A stretch of 64,000 nucleotides of DNA from Nitrosospira sp. Is2 (GTDB lineage Bacteria; Pseudomonadota; Gammaproteobacteria; Burkholderiales; Nitrosomonadaceae): positions 2,542,001-2,606,000 of the forward strand of contig NZ_CP137134.1 in the NCBI RefSeq assembly GCF_033095785.1, given 5' to 3'. How positions within the stretch are numbered: the first letter of the stretch is position 1; every line of letters begins with the position of its first letter. The notes beneath the pieces were generated by a model. The model had not been told where the DNA came from and did not search any database. It saw only the letters and a list, made by a program, of their open reading frames with translations. The translations under genes and the position numbers were made by a program. Below, piece by piece: positions 48,425 through 56,328 of the stretch.

Positions 48425-48809
48425 CGGACTCAGAAAGCTAAATCGTTCCAGCAGTCATCGGCTGGCCATGCTGCGTAATATGACAAACTCATTGCTACAG
48501 CACGAAGTCATCAAAACGACGCTGCCAAAGGCCAAGGAGCTGCGGCGGGTGATTGAACCAATGATCACCCTTGGCAAAAAGCCATCCCTGGCGAATCGCC
48601 GCTTGGCATTCGACCGGCTACGTGATCGCGATATCGTCGGTAAGTTGTTCAATGAGCTCGGACCACGCTATCAAGCGCGGAACGGTGGGTATGTGCGTAT
48701 TCTTAAATTCGGCTTCCGTAAAGGGGATAACGCGCCCATGGCATTGGTGGAATTGATGGATCGTCCTGAGCAAGCTGCTCCATCATCGACGGGTAAAACA
48801 AATACTTAG
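48411..48809 (+). CDS. rplQ: 50S ribosomal protein L17
   Basis: 132 residues from the ATG at 48411 (MRHHNGLRKLNRSSSHRLAM), overlapping rpoA by 14 bp. It contains NMTNSLLQHEVIKTTLPKAK and a Thr/Lys tail. At the tunnel exit of the 50S. Last gene of the long plus-strand ribosomal cluster. Confidence 0.97.
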   Translation: MRHHNGLRKLNRSSSHRLAMLRNMTNSLLQHEVIKTTLPKAKELRRVIEPMITLGKKPSLANRRLAFDRLRDRDIVGKLFNELGPRYQARNGGYVRILKFGFRKGDNAPMALVELMDRPEQAAPSSTGKTNT

Positions 48810-48835
48810 TGCTTTGCAGTTTATCGAAGTGAGAG

Positions 48836-48860
48836 AGCCGGGGGTCCCCCGGCTTTTTTA
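48836..48860 (+). terminator. Rho-independent terminator after rplQ
   Basis: Stem AGCCGGGG (48836-48843) / CCCCGGCT (48847-48854) with a 3-nt loop, followed by a T run (48854-48859). It ends the ribosomal protein-rpoA cluster 27 bp after the rplQ stop codon. Confidence 0.9.
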
Positions 48861-49013
48861 TGCAGACAGGTTTATAATCGAGGTGCTGTAGGAACTCAAT
48901 CATCGCATAAGCTCCCTTAACGCCTGGCAAGAAGCAGACCGTGTGTTTAGTTTCATTGAGGAACGGTGAATAGTAGACATTGAAGAAGATTAAATTCAAA
49001 TGGAGCGATCCCG

Positions 49014-49340
49014 ATGGATTTAGCAAGTTGGACTGACGCGGAACTTATGTCGGTGCATGGGGAACTGCACACGTGGTGTGTCAAGCGTAAAGCCCCCACA
49101 TGGGGAAACCGCTTCTGGAGTTGGACAGGATATCTTGGCGCATTCGCGCTTCTTACGGGCCTCACCGACATGTTTTTTGGTGGTCCGACGCCGCACAACG
49201 CTGGCTTGACAGCTCTCGGGGTAATCGCCTGTTTCTCGTGGTACAAGGGCGACAAGCAGCGTAAAAAAAATAGCGACTTTCTGGAAAAACTGGAACAGGA
49301 ACTTACGCGCCGCGGGCTTAAGTATAATCAAGGCGGTTAG
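49014..49340 (+). CDS. Small membrane protein, unassigned
   Basis: 108 residues, not recognised. A polar N-terminal helix with a Trp-rich segment (WCVKRKAPTWGNRFWSWTGY) leads into two hydrophobic stretches, GYLGAFALLTGLTDMFFGG and AGLTALGVIACFSWY, separated by a short Pro/Asn turn. A charged coiled-coil-like tail (KQRKKNSDFLEKLEQELTRR) follows. Probably a two-pass inner-membrane protein. The ATG at 49014 has a weak GGAGCGAT-type ribosome binding site. It stands alone behind the rplQ terminator. Confidence 0.55.
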   Translation: MDLASWTDAELMSVHGELHTWCVKRKAPTWGNRFWSWTGYLGAFALLTGLTDMFFGGPTPHNAGLTALGVIACFSWYKGDKQRKKNSDFLEKLEQELTRRGLKYNQGG

Positions 49341-49370
49341 TTCGAACAGCGCAACACTTTGACGAGTTGT

Positions 49371-49388
49371 CGTAGCGGACGCGCTACG
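49371..49388 (+). repeat. Short perfect inverted repeat
   Basis: CGTAGCG (49371-49377) / CGCTACG (49382-49388) around a GACG loop, 30 bp after the small membrane protein gene. No T run follows, so it could be a Rho-assisted transcript end or a protein site. Confidence 0.4.
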
Positions 49389-49477
49389 GAGACGAGCGTT
49401 GCTGACTGCGTCTATGAAGAGACTACACTTAAGCAGCGTCCAAGCGAGCGATTCATCTCTGGCAAATATCAGTCCGT

Positions 49478-49936
49478 ATGTTTTTGGACCCGGGAGAAAA
49501 AGTGCTAGCTGTTGATAGGCATGACGCTGAACTTTTCAGGTCCTTGGGTCAATTTATGTGGGTTCAGGGGGAACCGCTTCTTTTGATGTATGAAGTAGGG
49601 CATGAACTCTACACCTTGGAAGGTATCGATTTACCGGCGTTAAAACGTCTGGAAGCAGCCGGCCTGCTATGCCTCGATGCGGTTGGATATGTAAAAAAAT
49701 GGTTTGGAAAACACACACGCCTGTTTTATTTCGGCAAACCGACAAAAATTCAATTTCCGCAGGACGCGAACAACCGGTTTGATCTCGGGCATGTTATCTT
49801 GACTGAAAAGGGGAAAACGCTAGCCCGCGTTTCCAACGCTGCGCGGAATCAGAAGTTCTACGAATATACAATCGAAATCTGGTTCCGCCAGGGGCTGGTC
49901 ACGTCATCGATATTGCCGCCTGGCCGATCCATCTAA
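49478..49936 (+). CDS. Hypothetical protein, C-terminal part resembling DUF2806 (TIGR03899-like)
   Basis: 152 residues. The run LKRLEAAGLLCLDAVGYVKK, LFYFGKPTKIQFPQD and GHVILTEKGKTLARVSNAAR, then FYEYTIEIWFRQGL, resembles by memory the winged-helix-like C-terminal region of DUF2806 proteins. Those proteins are longer, so this could be a short or N-truncated member. An in-frame stop lies about 50 bp upstream with no other start, and the earlier 137-bp gap has no missing N-terminus in another frame. Function unknown. Confidence 0.55.
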   Translation: MFLDPGEKVLAVDRHDAELFRSLGQFMWVQGEPLLLMYEVGHELYTLEGIDLPALKRLEAAGLLCLDAVGYVKKWFGKHTRLFYFGKPTKIQFPQDANNRFDLGHVILTEKGKTLARVSNAARNQKFYEYTIEIWFRQGLVTSSILPPGRSI

Positions 49937-50058
49937 ATCATACTGCTCCCGTAAATGGGGCTTCATTCAGGTCCGGGATTACTTTGTTCATTGCTGTCGG
50001 ATTTCTCGCACAATCAGGAATTCTGCTCCTTGACACTGGAAATGCGTGTCCGCACTTC

Positions 50059-51216
50059 TCATGCGAAGTAGGTATCTATTCCCGTCAGTAGTAAATCATA
50101 TTGTGCTTCCACTATTTCCTTGATCACCATTGCGGGAATACCACTCACCACATTCCCCTCCAGCGCCAACCATCCTACCGCGTCTGCTGGTCCCAGACTG
50201 ACGACGTAACCTAAATCGCGGTGAAAATAAGGTTCAAGCAGTTTAAAAGTACCCGAGTTACGCAAAATATTCCTTGCTGCAAGCATTCCTTTGCGTACCG
50301 CGGATTGGGCGGTCATGGAATTGGAGCCAAATGAATTGTAGAAAGAACAATCGCCGGCGGTGAAGATATTCTGCAGGGGCTTCTGGTGAATCACAACCTG
50401 CCCAAAAACATTAGCCGAAAACGGCATCTTGAGCGTCTTGCCGAGGAACAGGAGCGAGATCACGGAAGGCAGGGCAAATTGCCGGCCCGTGTCCGGTTCG
50501 TCTAAGAGGATCTCATCTGCCAGTTGCTCGCGATAACGGGTATTGGGATAGAACTCGATATCCAGATCAGACATGCGCGCCTCGGTATGAGTCGAAAACC
50601 CGGCTGGAAACTGCTTGAGCACGCGCTCGTCTCCATGGATTAAGCGCAACTTGCATCCCGTGTGCTGCCTTCGGAGGAAATCGGCCATTTCGAATAAGAA
50701 TTGAATCCCGGTGGCGCCTCCGCCAACCACCGAGATGAACCGCTCGCGCGTGTCGAGCTCACCGAGTCGTGATTCCAACAAGCGGGATCCAGGAGTGGAA
50801 AAGAAGTCGTACAAGTCCAAAACGTTCTGAGATTTAACCATTTCCGCAATAGGGGCGCCCGAAGCGATCAGCAAGTAATCAAATTCGAGTATCTCATCGT
50901 TAATAGTGATGAACCCATCATTCTGGCATTGTTGGAGTACGTCTTCTTCAGCAATGAATTCGGCGCGAATATGGCGGCAGCCAAAGCGGTCTTCTAATGT
51001 AGAAAAGGGAATCAAAAAGTCTTCCAAGGGATATCTAAACGTCTCGTGAAGATGGGTGATCTTGATGTGGTGTGTTGATGGGTCGACAATCGTAATACAC
51101 GCATCTGGCATATGCCGCAACAAGGTCACTAACGCCGCGATGCCGGCATAGCCGCCACCCGCAATTATTATTTTGAGCCGCTTATGCCCAGGGATATAAA
51201 ACGGCAGAAAAGGCAC
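50059..51216 (-). CDS. NAD(P)/FAD-dependent oxidoreductase, NDH-2 / sulfide-quinone reductase type
   Basis: 385 residues. The FAD-binding Rossmann motif (IIIAGGGYAGIAAL, about 15-28), a second dinucleotide fold (ISVVGGGATGIQFLFEMADF, about 160-179), and the FAD-closing NIFTAGDCSFYNS near 288-300 are clear. An amphipathic rather than transmembrane C-terminus fits a monotopic quinone reductase. It lacks a recognisable pair of redox cysteines, which argues for NADH dehydrogenase type II over sulfide-quinone reductase, but the electron donor is not settled. A single gene 187 bp downstream of gluQ on the same strand. Confidence 0.85.
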   Translation of the reverse strand: MPFLPFYIPGHKRLKIIIAGGGYAGIAALVTLLRHMPDACITIVDPSTHHIKITHLHETFRYPLEDFLIPFSTLEDRFGCRHIRAEFIAEEDVLQQCQNDGFITINDEILEFDYLLIASGAPIAEMVKSQNVLDLYDFFSTPGSRLLESRLGELDTRERFISVVGGGATGIQFLFEMADFLRRQHTGCKLRLIHGDERVLKQFPAGFSTHTEARMSDLDIEFYPNTRYREQLADEILLDEPDTGRQFALPSVISLLFLGKTLKMPFSANVFGQVVIHQKPLQNIFTAGDCSFYNSFGSNSMTAQSAVRKGMLAARNILRNSGTFKLLEPYFHRDLGYVVSLGPADAVGWLALEGNVVSGIPAMVIKEIVEAQYDLLLTGIDTYFA

Positions 51217-51403
51217 GATTCCTCCTTTGTGAATGCGGCGTGGTTCTATAGTCGGCCATTAATCCTCTCCGGCTCGGGACTTAACATAACCGCAGCTGCA
51301 TGGTGCACACAACGCTGCGTTCTACCCAGATCATAACAATCGCTGGCAGCAGCGTACATGAATGTTTTGAAAGATGTGGTTTTGATTCCATGCCTTTGGA
51401 TCG

Positions 51404-52345
51404 CTAAGGGGCCTGCAAGATTTTTCGAGGGATCCACTCTTGCTGCCAGTTCTCCATTGTCCACTTCCAAAATGACGCGATGTCACCGTCGATCAATTCC
51501 GAAGGAGGAGTCTGCCCCAGGAGCCGTAATACCATTATCAGTTGCGGGATAGGATTAGAAGCATTAATCGGTGCAGCACGGGTCTGTTTGCTTAATTTCT
51601 CACCCCTTGCATTCACCACAACCGGAAGATGAAAATAGTAAGGGGTTGGATAATCGAGCAATTGTTGCAGATAAATCTGGCGAGGAGTGGAATTCAGCAA
51701 ATCTTCGCCGCGAACAACGTGAGTAACCCCTTGCTCCGCGTCGTCCACCACGACCGCAAATTGATAGGCGAAGATTCCGTCAGAGCGGCGCAGGACGAAA
51801 TCGCCGATATCCTGTTGTAGCTGTTGGCGGACCCGGCCTTGCAATGCATCGGTGAATTCGATTGGCTTGCTATCAGTCCGGATTCGCCACGCTGCTGCCG
51901 GAGATATTCGGGGACGGGCGGGTTGTTGGCAAGTGCCCGGATACACCGGGCCTTCTATGCCTCTTATTGTTGAATCCAGAATTTCTTTCCGGCTACAGCT
52001 GCAGGGATAAATCAAATGCTTTCTTTCAAGTCTACCGAGGGCTGCCCGATAAGCTTCGCCACGCTCGCTTTGATAAACAACTGAACTATCCCATTCCATT
52101 CCCAGCGCTTCGAGTACTTTCAAGATATCTGCTGATGCGCCGGGAACCTCACGCAACGGATCCAGATTCTCTATCCTGAGCAGCCATTGGCCATTATGGA
52201 TTCTTGCCTCGACATAACTTCCTACAGCAGCGACGAGGGAACCCAGATGTAGCGGCCCGGAGGGAGACGGAGCGAACCTCCCGCGATAAACAGGGCACAT
52301 CGTTGGGGACAATCCGGAGCGGCGGTTAAGAGATGGATGGGACAT
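51404..52345 (-). CDS. gluQ: Glutamyl-Q tRNA(Asp) synthetase
   Basis: About 313 residues from the ATG at 52345 (MSHPSLN); an ATG at 52300 or a longer frame to 52480 are alternatives. It is a short GluRS-like protein without an anticodon-binding domain. It has GRFAPSPSGPLHLGSLVAA (HIGH region), the zinc site CSCSRKE with a later Tyr and GTC, and the KMSKS-like GEKLSKQT. It transfers glutamate to the queuosine base of tRNA-Asp. The frame continues 45 codons upstream of the chosen start, without family support. Confidence 0.9.
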   Translation of the reverse strand: MSHPSLNRRSGLSPTMCPVYRGRFAPSPSGPLHLGSLVAAVGSYVEARIHNGQWLLRIENLDPLREVPGASADILKVLEALGMEWDSSVVYQSERGEAYRAALGRLERKHLIYPCSCSRKEILDSTIRGIEGPVYPGTCQQPARPRISPAAAWRIRTDSKPIEFTDALQGRVRQQLQQDIGDFVLRRSDGIFAYQFAVVVDDAEQGVTHVVRGEDLLNSTPRQIYLQQLLDYPTPYYFHLPVVVNARGEKLSKQTRAAPINASNPIPQLIMVLRLLGQTPPSELIDGDIASFWKWTMENWQQEWIPRKILQAP

Positions 52346-52851
52346 TGCACTTAGTTCTAATTCATACGCAATTTGATTTGCTGAGTTGCCGCTTCTGTAG
52401 AGATGCGGTCCCGCGACCGCGGCTGCCAGAATGCAACTCTTTTTCCTAAAGCGATCATTTGAACGGACAGGCAAATGCACCAGTCGCAGTGAGTAACTGA
52501 AGCATTAAAAAACGCGAGCTAAAAAGTGCGGTGGTCAATTATCGCTCTTCCCAGGCGAAATAATTTCAATATAACCTTTTTTATAAAATGGATTCATACT
52601 AAAATAACTTCGCTCCTCAGGCAGGCCCTGAGTATAGCAATTTGCAGAAACCGGACGCGGCTGAGCCATTAGGCGCTCTTTTCGTCAGGGGATGCGGGGA
52701 TATTGCTGAGTATTGTAGTGCTGACAAACTGCTTGACTTGGTTGATCTTCGCGGATAGTCTTTACAGGGTTGTGGGTATGTAAAGTATATGTAACATTGG
52801 TATTGATATTGGTATTTCAAGGGGTATTTCGGGGATATCAGTATTTTAGTG

Positions 52852-52880
52852 TTGTTAAATTGGTAATGGTTCAGTATTAG
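52852..52880 (+). promoter_or_regulatory. Candidate amoC promoter
   Basis: TTGTTA (52852-52857), a 17-bp spacer and TATTAG (52875-52880). The predicted start, near 52887, falls a few bases before a strong leader hairpin. Both boxes match consensus at 4 of 6 positions, so this is a proposal rather than a firm call. Confidence 0.4.
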
Positions 52881-52893
52881 GAAAGAGGAAAGG

Positions 52894-52939
52894 GGAAGCG
52901 CCACAGCCCTGGGAGGAAGAAGGGGAAGGGGGCGCTTCC
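52894..52939 (+). promoter_or_regulatory. amoC leader hairpin
   Basis: A perfect 9-bp inverted repeat GGAAGCGCC (52894-52902) / GGCGCTTCC (52931-52939) with a purine-rich 28-nt loop (AGGAAGAAGGGGAAGG in part). It would lie at the extreme 5' end of the amoC mRNA. The ribosome binding site AGGAG before the ATG lies outside the stem. A 5' hairpin of this kind can protect mRNA from decay. Confidence 0.5.
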
Positions 52940-52986
52940 TGAGGAAGAAGTAGTACTCGATCATCAACGCAACAGGAGAAATTAAA

Positions 52987-53802
52987 ATGGCAACAACCTA
53001 TGAAACGTCGAGCACGGCGAAGTCGGGAGGACGCGATTACGACATGTCGCTGTGGTACGACTCAAGGTGGTACAAATTTGGGCTCATCACCATGCTGGCG
53101 GTGGCGATATTCTGGGTCTGGTATCAGCGGACCTTTGCCTATTCGCACGGGATGGACTCGATGGAACCCGAGTTTGAGAAAGTCTGGATGGGATTATGGC
53201 GCGTACACATGATCGTCATGCCGCTGTTTGCACTGGTTACCTGGGGCTGGATCTGGAAGACCCGCGACACCCAGGCACAACTGGACAATCTTGATCCGAA
53301 ACTTGAAATCAAGCGTTACTTCTACTGGATGATGTGGCTGGGCGTCTACCTGTTTGGCGTTTACTGGGGCGGCAGCTTCTTCACCGAGCAAGACGCATCC
53401 TGGCACCAGGTCATCATTCGCGACACGAGCTTCACCCCGAGCCATGTGGTTGTATTCTACGGCTCCTTCCCGATGTACATCGTCTGCGGCGTGGCAAGCT
53501 ACCTGTATGCCATGACCCGTCTGCCGCTGTACTCCCGCGGCACCTCGTTCCCGCTGGTCATGGCCATTGCTGGTCCGCTCATGATTCTGCCGAACGTAGG
53601 CCTGAACGAATGGGGCCATGCCTTCTGGTTCATGGAAGAACTCTTCAGCGCACCGCTGCATTGGGGCTTCGTGATTCTGGGCTGGGCAGGACTGTTTTCC
53701 GGTGGCATTGCAGCACAAATCATCACCCGCTACTCCAACCTGACCGATGTTGTCTGGAACGGACAGAGCAAAGTCATCCTCAACAACCGGATCGTACCTT
53801 AA
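52987..53802 (+). CDS. amoC: Ammonia monooxygenase subunit C
   Basis: 271 residues, a polytopic inner-membrane subunit of the copper membrane monooxygenase that oxidizes ammonia to hydroxylamine. Several hydrophobic segments are seen (GLITMLAVAIFWVWYQ, MIVMPLFALVTWGWIW, WMMWLGVYLFGVYWGG, VASYLYAMT and the final LHWGFVILGWAGLFSGG). The metal-site region FTEQDASWHQVIIRDTSF with TPSHVVVFYG carries the Asp/His/His ligands known from the particulate methane monooxygenase family. First gene of amoCAB; a 237-bp gap with a large hairpin separates it from amoA, which lets amoC mRNA accumulate on its own in relatives. Confidence 0.98.
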   Translation: MATTYETSSTAKSGGRDYDMSLWYDSRWYKFGLITMLAVAIFWVWYQRTFAYSHGMDSMEPEFEKVWMGLWRVHMIVMPLFALVTWGWIWKTRDTQAQLDNLDPKLEIKRYFYWMMWLGVYLFGVYWGGSFFTEQDASWHQVIIRDTSFTPSHVVVFYGSFPMYIVCGVASYLYAMTRLPLYSRGTSFPLVMAIAGPLMILPNVGLNEWGHAFWFMEELFSAPLHWGFVILGWAGLFSGGIAAQIITRYSNLTDVVWNGQSKVILNNRIVP

Positions 53803-53828
53803 TCGGTTAAGAGGCTGATTGAAAGTCC

Positions 53829-53879
53829 TGCTGCGGCCGCCCCCCGCCCCGGAACACCGGGAGAGGAGCGGCCGCAGCG
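53829..53879 (+). promoter_or_regulatory. Nested hairpin in the amoC-amoA gap
   Basis: A perfect 10-bp stem CTGCGGCCGC (53831-53840) / GCGGCCGCAG (53868-53877), extendable by one G-C pair and one G-T pair at the base, and a nested 5-bp stem CCCGG (53848-53852) / CCGGG (53857-53861). No T run follows, so it is better read as a stabilizing or processing structure at the 3' end of amoC than as a full terminator. The rest of the gap is G+C-rich. Confidence 0.6.
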
Positions 53880-54039
53880 ACAGCGGCCAGGCACTGGCAG
53901 GATCCTAGTGCCAGCGCTGCACGGGCAGCCAGAGACGAACGAAGGGGAAGGCACCCGGGTAGAGGCCGCAGGCAAGACAGCAGCACGGCAGCACAACATT
54001 CTGTTTAAAGATTTATAGATTATTTGAGGGGAGGGCGCG

Positions 54040-54864
54040 ATGAGCAGAACAGATGAAATACTAAAGGCGGCCAAGATGCCGCCGGAAGCAGTAAAGATGT
54101 CCAGGATGATAGACGCGGTATATTTCCCGATTCTATGCATACTGCTGGTTGGAACCTACCACATGCACTTTATGCTGCTGGCAGGCGACTGGGACTTCTG
54201 GCTGGACTGGAAGGATCGTCAATGGTGGCCGGTGGTAACACCGATCGTGGGCATCACCTACTGTGCCGCCATCATGTACTACCTGTGGGTCAACTACAGA
54301 CTGCCCTTTGGGGCCACGCTATGCATCGTCTGCCTGCTGGTTGGCGAATGGCTGACCCGCTACTGGGGCTTCTACTGGTGGTCACACTACCCCATCAACT
54401 TTGTATTCCCCTCCACCATGATACCTGGAGCGCTGGTCATGGACACCGTCTTGCTGCTCACGCGCAACTGGATGGTGACAGCCCTGATTGGCGGCGGCGC
54501 ATTTGGTCTTTTGTTCTACCCGGGCAACTGGCCGATATTTGGCCCCACCCACCTGCCGCTCGTGGCTGAAGGCGTACTGCTGTCGTTAGCCGATTACACC
54601 GGCTTCCTGTATGTACGCACCGGCACGCCTGAGTACGTGCGCCTGATCGAACAAGGCTCGCTGCGAACGTTTGGCGGCCACACCACGGTTATTGCCGCAT
54701 TCTTCTCCGCGTTCGTCTCCATGCTCATGTTCTGCGTGTGGTGGTATTTTGGCAAAGTCTACTGCACCGCCTTCTACTACGTAAAAGGCGCCCGTGGCCG
54801 CGTCAGCATGAAGAACGACGTCACCGCATTTGGCGAAGAAGGCTTTCCCGAGGGGATCAAATAA
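54040..54864 (+). CDS. amoA: Ammonia monooxygenase subunit A
   Basis: 274 residues, the acetylene-binding subunit in AOB and the standard marker gene for them. It starts MSRTDEILKAAKMPPEAVKM and has about six to seven membrane segments; the conserved WGFYWWSHYPINFVFPSTM and PGNWPIFGPTHLPL stretches are complete. The widely used amoA-1F site occurs from 54364 with one mismatch in 18, and the amoA-2R site near 54834-54854. Its stop codon directly precedes the amoB start codon. Confidence 0.99.
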   Translation: MSRTDEILKAAKMPPEAVKMSRMIDAVYFPILCILLVGTYHMHFMLLAGDWDFWLDWKDRQWWPVVTPIVGITYCAAIMYYLWVNYRLPFGATLCIVCLLVGEWLTRYWGFYWWSHYPINFVFPSTMIPGALVMDTVLLLTRNWMVTALIGGGAFGLLFYPGNWPIFGPTHLPLVAEGVLLSLADYTGFLYVRTGTPEYVRLIEQGSLRTFGGHTTVIAAFFSAFVSMLMFCVWWYFGKVYCTAFYYVKGARGRVSMKNDVTAFGEEGFPEGIK

Positions 54865-56115
54865 ATGAACACAAAACACCTCATCAAACAGGGCGTATTG
54901 GGCCTGTGCGGCGCAGCCGCGCTGGCCATGGGCCTGATGCTCGACATCCAGCCTGCGGCAGCGCATGGTGAACGCTCGCAGGAGCCATTCCTGCGCATGC
55001 GTACCATCCAGTGGTACGACATGAAATGGCAGCCTGAGACCACCAAGGTCAACGATCTTGCATCCATGACCGGCAAATTCCACCTTGCCGAAGACTGGCC
55101 GCGGGCCGTTGGCAAACCTGGACGCGCCTTCTTCAACGTAGGCAGCCCCAGCCCGGTGTTCGTACGGCTTAGCACCAAGTTGAACGGTGAGCCGACCATG
55201 ATCTCGGGTCCGCTTGAGATCGGCCGCGACTACGCGTTTGAAGCCAAACTCAAAGCGCGGATTCCGGGACGCCATCACATGCATGCCATGGTCAACATCA
55301 AGGATGCAGGCCCGATTGCAGGCCCTGCCGCCTGGATGAACATCACCGGCAGCTGGGATGACTTCACCAACCCGATCAAACTGCTGACGGGCGAGACCAT
55401 TGACACCGAGACCTTCAACTTCAGCAACGGCATCTTCTGGCATTTGCTGTGGCTGGGTCTTGGCTGTTTCTGGATCGGCTACTACGTTGCGCGGCCCATG
55501 TTCCTGCCGCGTTCGCGCGTACTGCTGGCCTATGGCGACGAGCTTCTGCTCGATCCCATGGACAAGAAGATGGCGTGGATCATCCTCATCCTGACCTTTG
55601 GCATCGTATGGGGCGGGTATCGTTACACCGAGACCAAGCATCCCTACACCGTGCCGATCCAGGCGGGTGAGTCCAAGGTTCAGCCGTTGCCGGTGAAACC
55701 CAACCCCATCGCCATCAAAGTGACCCACGCCAACTATGACGTACCTGGGCGTGCACTGCGGGTGACGATGTCTGTGACCAACAGCGGGGATACGGCCTAT
55801 CGCATCGGCGAGTTCACCACGGCGGGTGTGCGCTTCATCAACAAGGTGGGCCTGAAGCATCTGGACCGCAACTATCCGAAGGAACTGGTTGCCACCGGAC
55901 TCTCGTTTGACAACGACGCCCCGCTCCAACCGGGCGAGACACGCGAAGTCAAGATGGAAGCGAAAGATGCGCTGTGGGAAGTACAACGGCTGATGGCGCT
56001 CCTGGGTGACCCGGAAAGCCGGTTTGGCGGATTGCTCATGACCTGGAACGATGCTGGCGATCGCAACATCAACAGCATAGCCGGTGCAGTCATACCGGTC
56101 TTCACCAAGCTCTAA
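54865..56115 (+). CDS. amoB: Ammonia monooxygenase subunit B
   Basis: 416 residues. The signal peptide ends after AAA33, making His34 (HGERSQEPFLRMRT) the mature N-terminus. This His and His138 and His140 in GRHHMHAMVN correspond to the copper ligands of the PmoB N-terminal cupredoxin domain. Two membrane segments follow (GIFWHLLWLGLGCFWIGYYV and WIILILTFGIVWGGY) and then a second periplasmic cupredoxin domain. It starts immediately after the amoA stop codon. A twin hairpin terminator follows, and no amoE/amoD genes are present downstream. Confidence 0.98.
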   Translation: MNTKHLIKQGVLGLCGAAALAMGLMLDIQPAAAHGERSQEPFLRMRTIQWYDMKWQPETTKVNDLASMTGKFHLAEDWPRAVGKPGRAFFNVGSPSPVFVRLSTKLNGEPTMISGPLEIGRDYAFEAKLKARIPGRHHMHAMVNIKDAGPIAGPAAWMNITGSWDDFTNPIKLLTGETIDTETFNFSNGIFWHLLWLGLGCFWIGYYVARPMFLPRSRVLLAYGDELLLDPMDKKMAWIILILTFGIVWGGYRYTETKHPYTVPIQAGESKVQPLPVKPNPIAIKVTHANYDVPGRALRVTMSVTNSGDTAYRIGEFTTAGVRFINKVGLKHLDRNYPKELVATGLSFDNDAPLQPGETREVKMEAKDALWEVQRLMALLGDPESRFGGLLMTWNDAGDRNINSIAGAVIPVFTKL

Positions 56116-56122
56116 GCAAACC

Positions 56123-56151
56123 TGAGGAACCTGTAGACGAAAGGTTCCTCA
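56123..56151 (+). terminator. First hairpin after amoB
   Basis: Perfect 10-bp stem TGAGGAACCT (56123-56132) / AGGTTCCTCA (56142-56151), 8 bp past the amoB stop codon. It immediately precedes a second hairpin with a T run; together they form a tandem transcription end and a potential mRNA-stabilizing structure. Confidence 0.7.
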
Positions 56152-56152
56152 A

Positions 56153-56206
56153 AACACCGGTCCGCCGCCGTCAACAGACGGAAAGGTGGATCGGTGTTTT
56201 TTTTTG
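56153..56206 (+). terminator. Rho-independent terminator of amoCAB
   Basis: Imperfect stem AACACCGGTCC (56153-56163) / GGATCGGTGTT (56188-56198), with a loop that can itself pair (CCGTC/GACGG), followed by nine Ts (56197-56205). Confidence 0.85.
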
Positions 56207-56328
56207 CTTATCTTCCATTAAACGGAGATGCACGATAGCCGGACGTTCCGAAAATCAGGGAAGAGGGAAGTGCACGGATTCAAGGTGCATGACGAGCCAA
56301 CCGTTTCTACGCAGCTCGAGAATACGAG

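Larger units (their letters stand above)
52346..52986 (+). promoter_or_regulatory. Long intergenic region upstream of amoC
   Basis: 641 bp between gluQ and amoC without a convincing gene. It becomes A+T-rich and then has an imperfect GGTATT tandem motif at about 52798-52855 (several TTGGTATT or GGTATTTC repeats). A second -35-like TTGACT stands at 52733-52738. The last 130 bp hold a candidate promoter and leader hairpin (separate entries). A short inverted repeat (CTCAGG 52616-52621 / CCTGAG 52627-52632) lies near its middle. Confidence 0.55.

Noticed and set aside
52617..52967. Minus-strand frame in the amoC upstream region (116 codons)
   Set aside because: Tyr/Pro/Ser-rich, no family resemblance; the DNA is better explained as promoter and leader of amoC.
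54586..55986. Open frame of 466 codons on the minus strand across amoA/amoB
   Set aside because: Mirror frame of G+C-rich amoAB. The protein has no domain sense, is His/Arg-rich, and the plus strand carries the clear Amo proteins.
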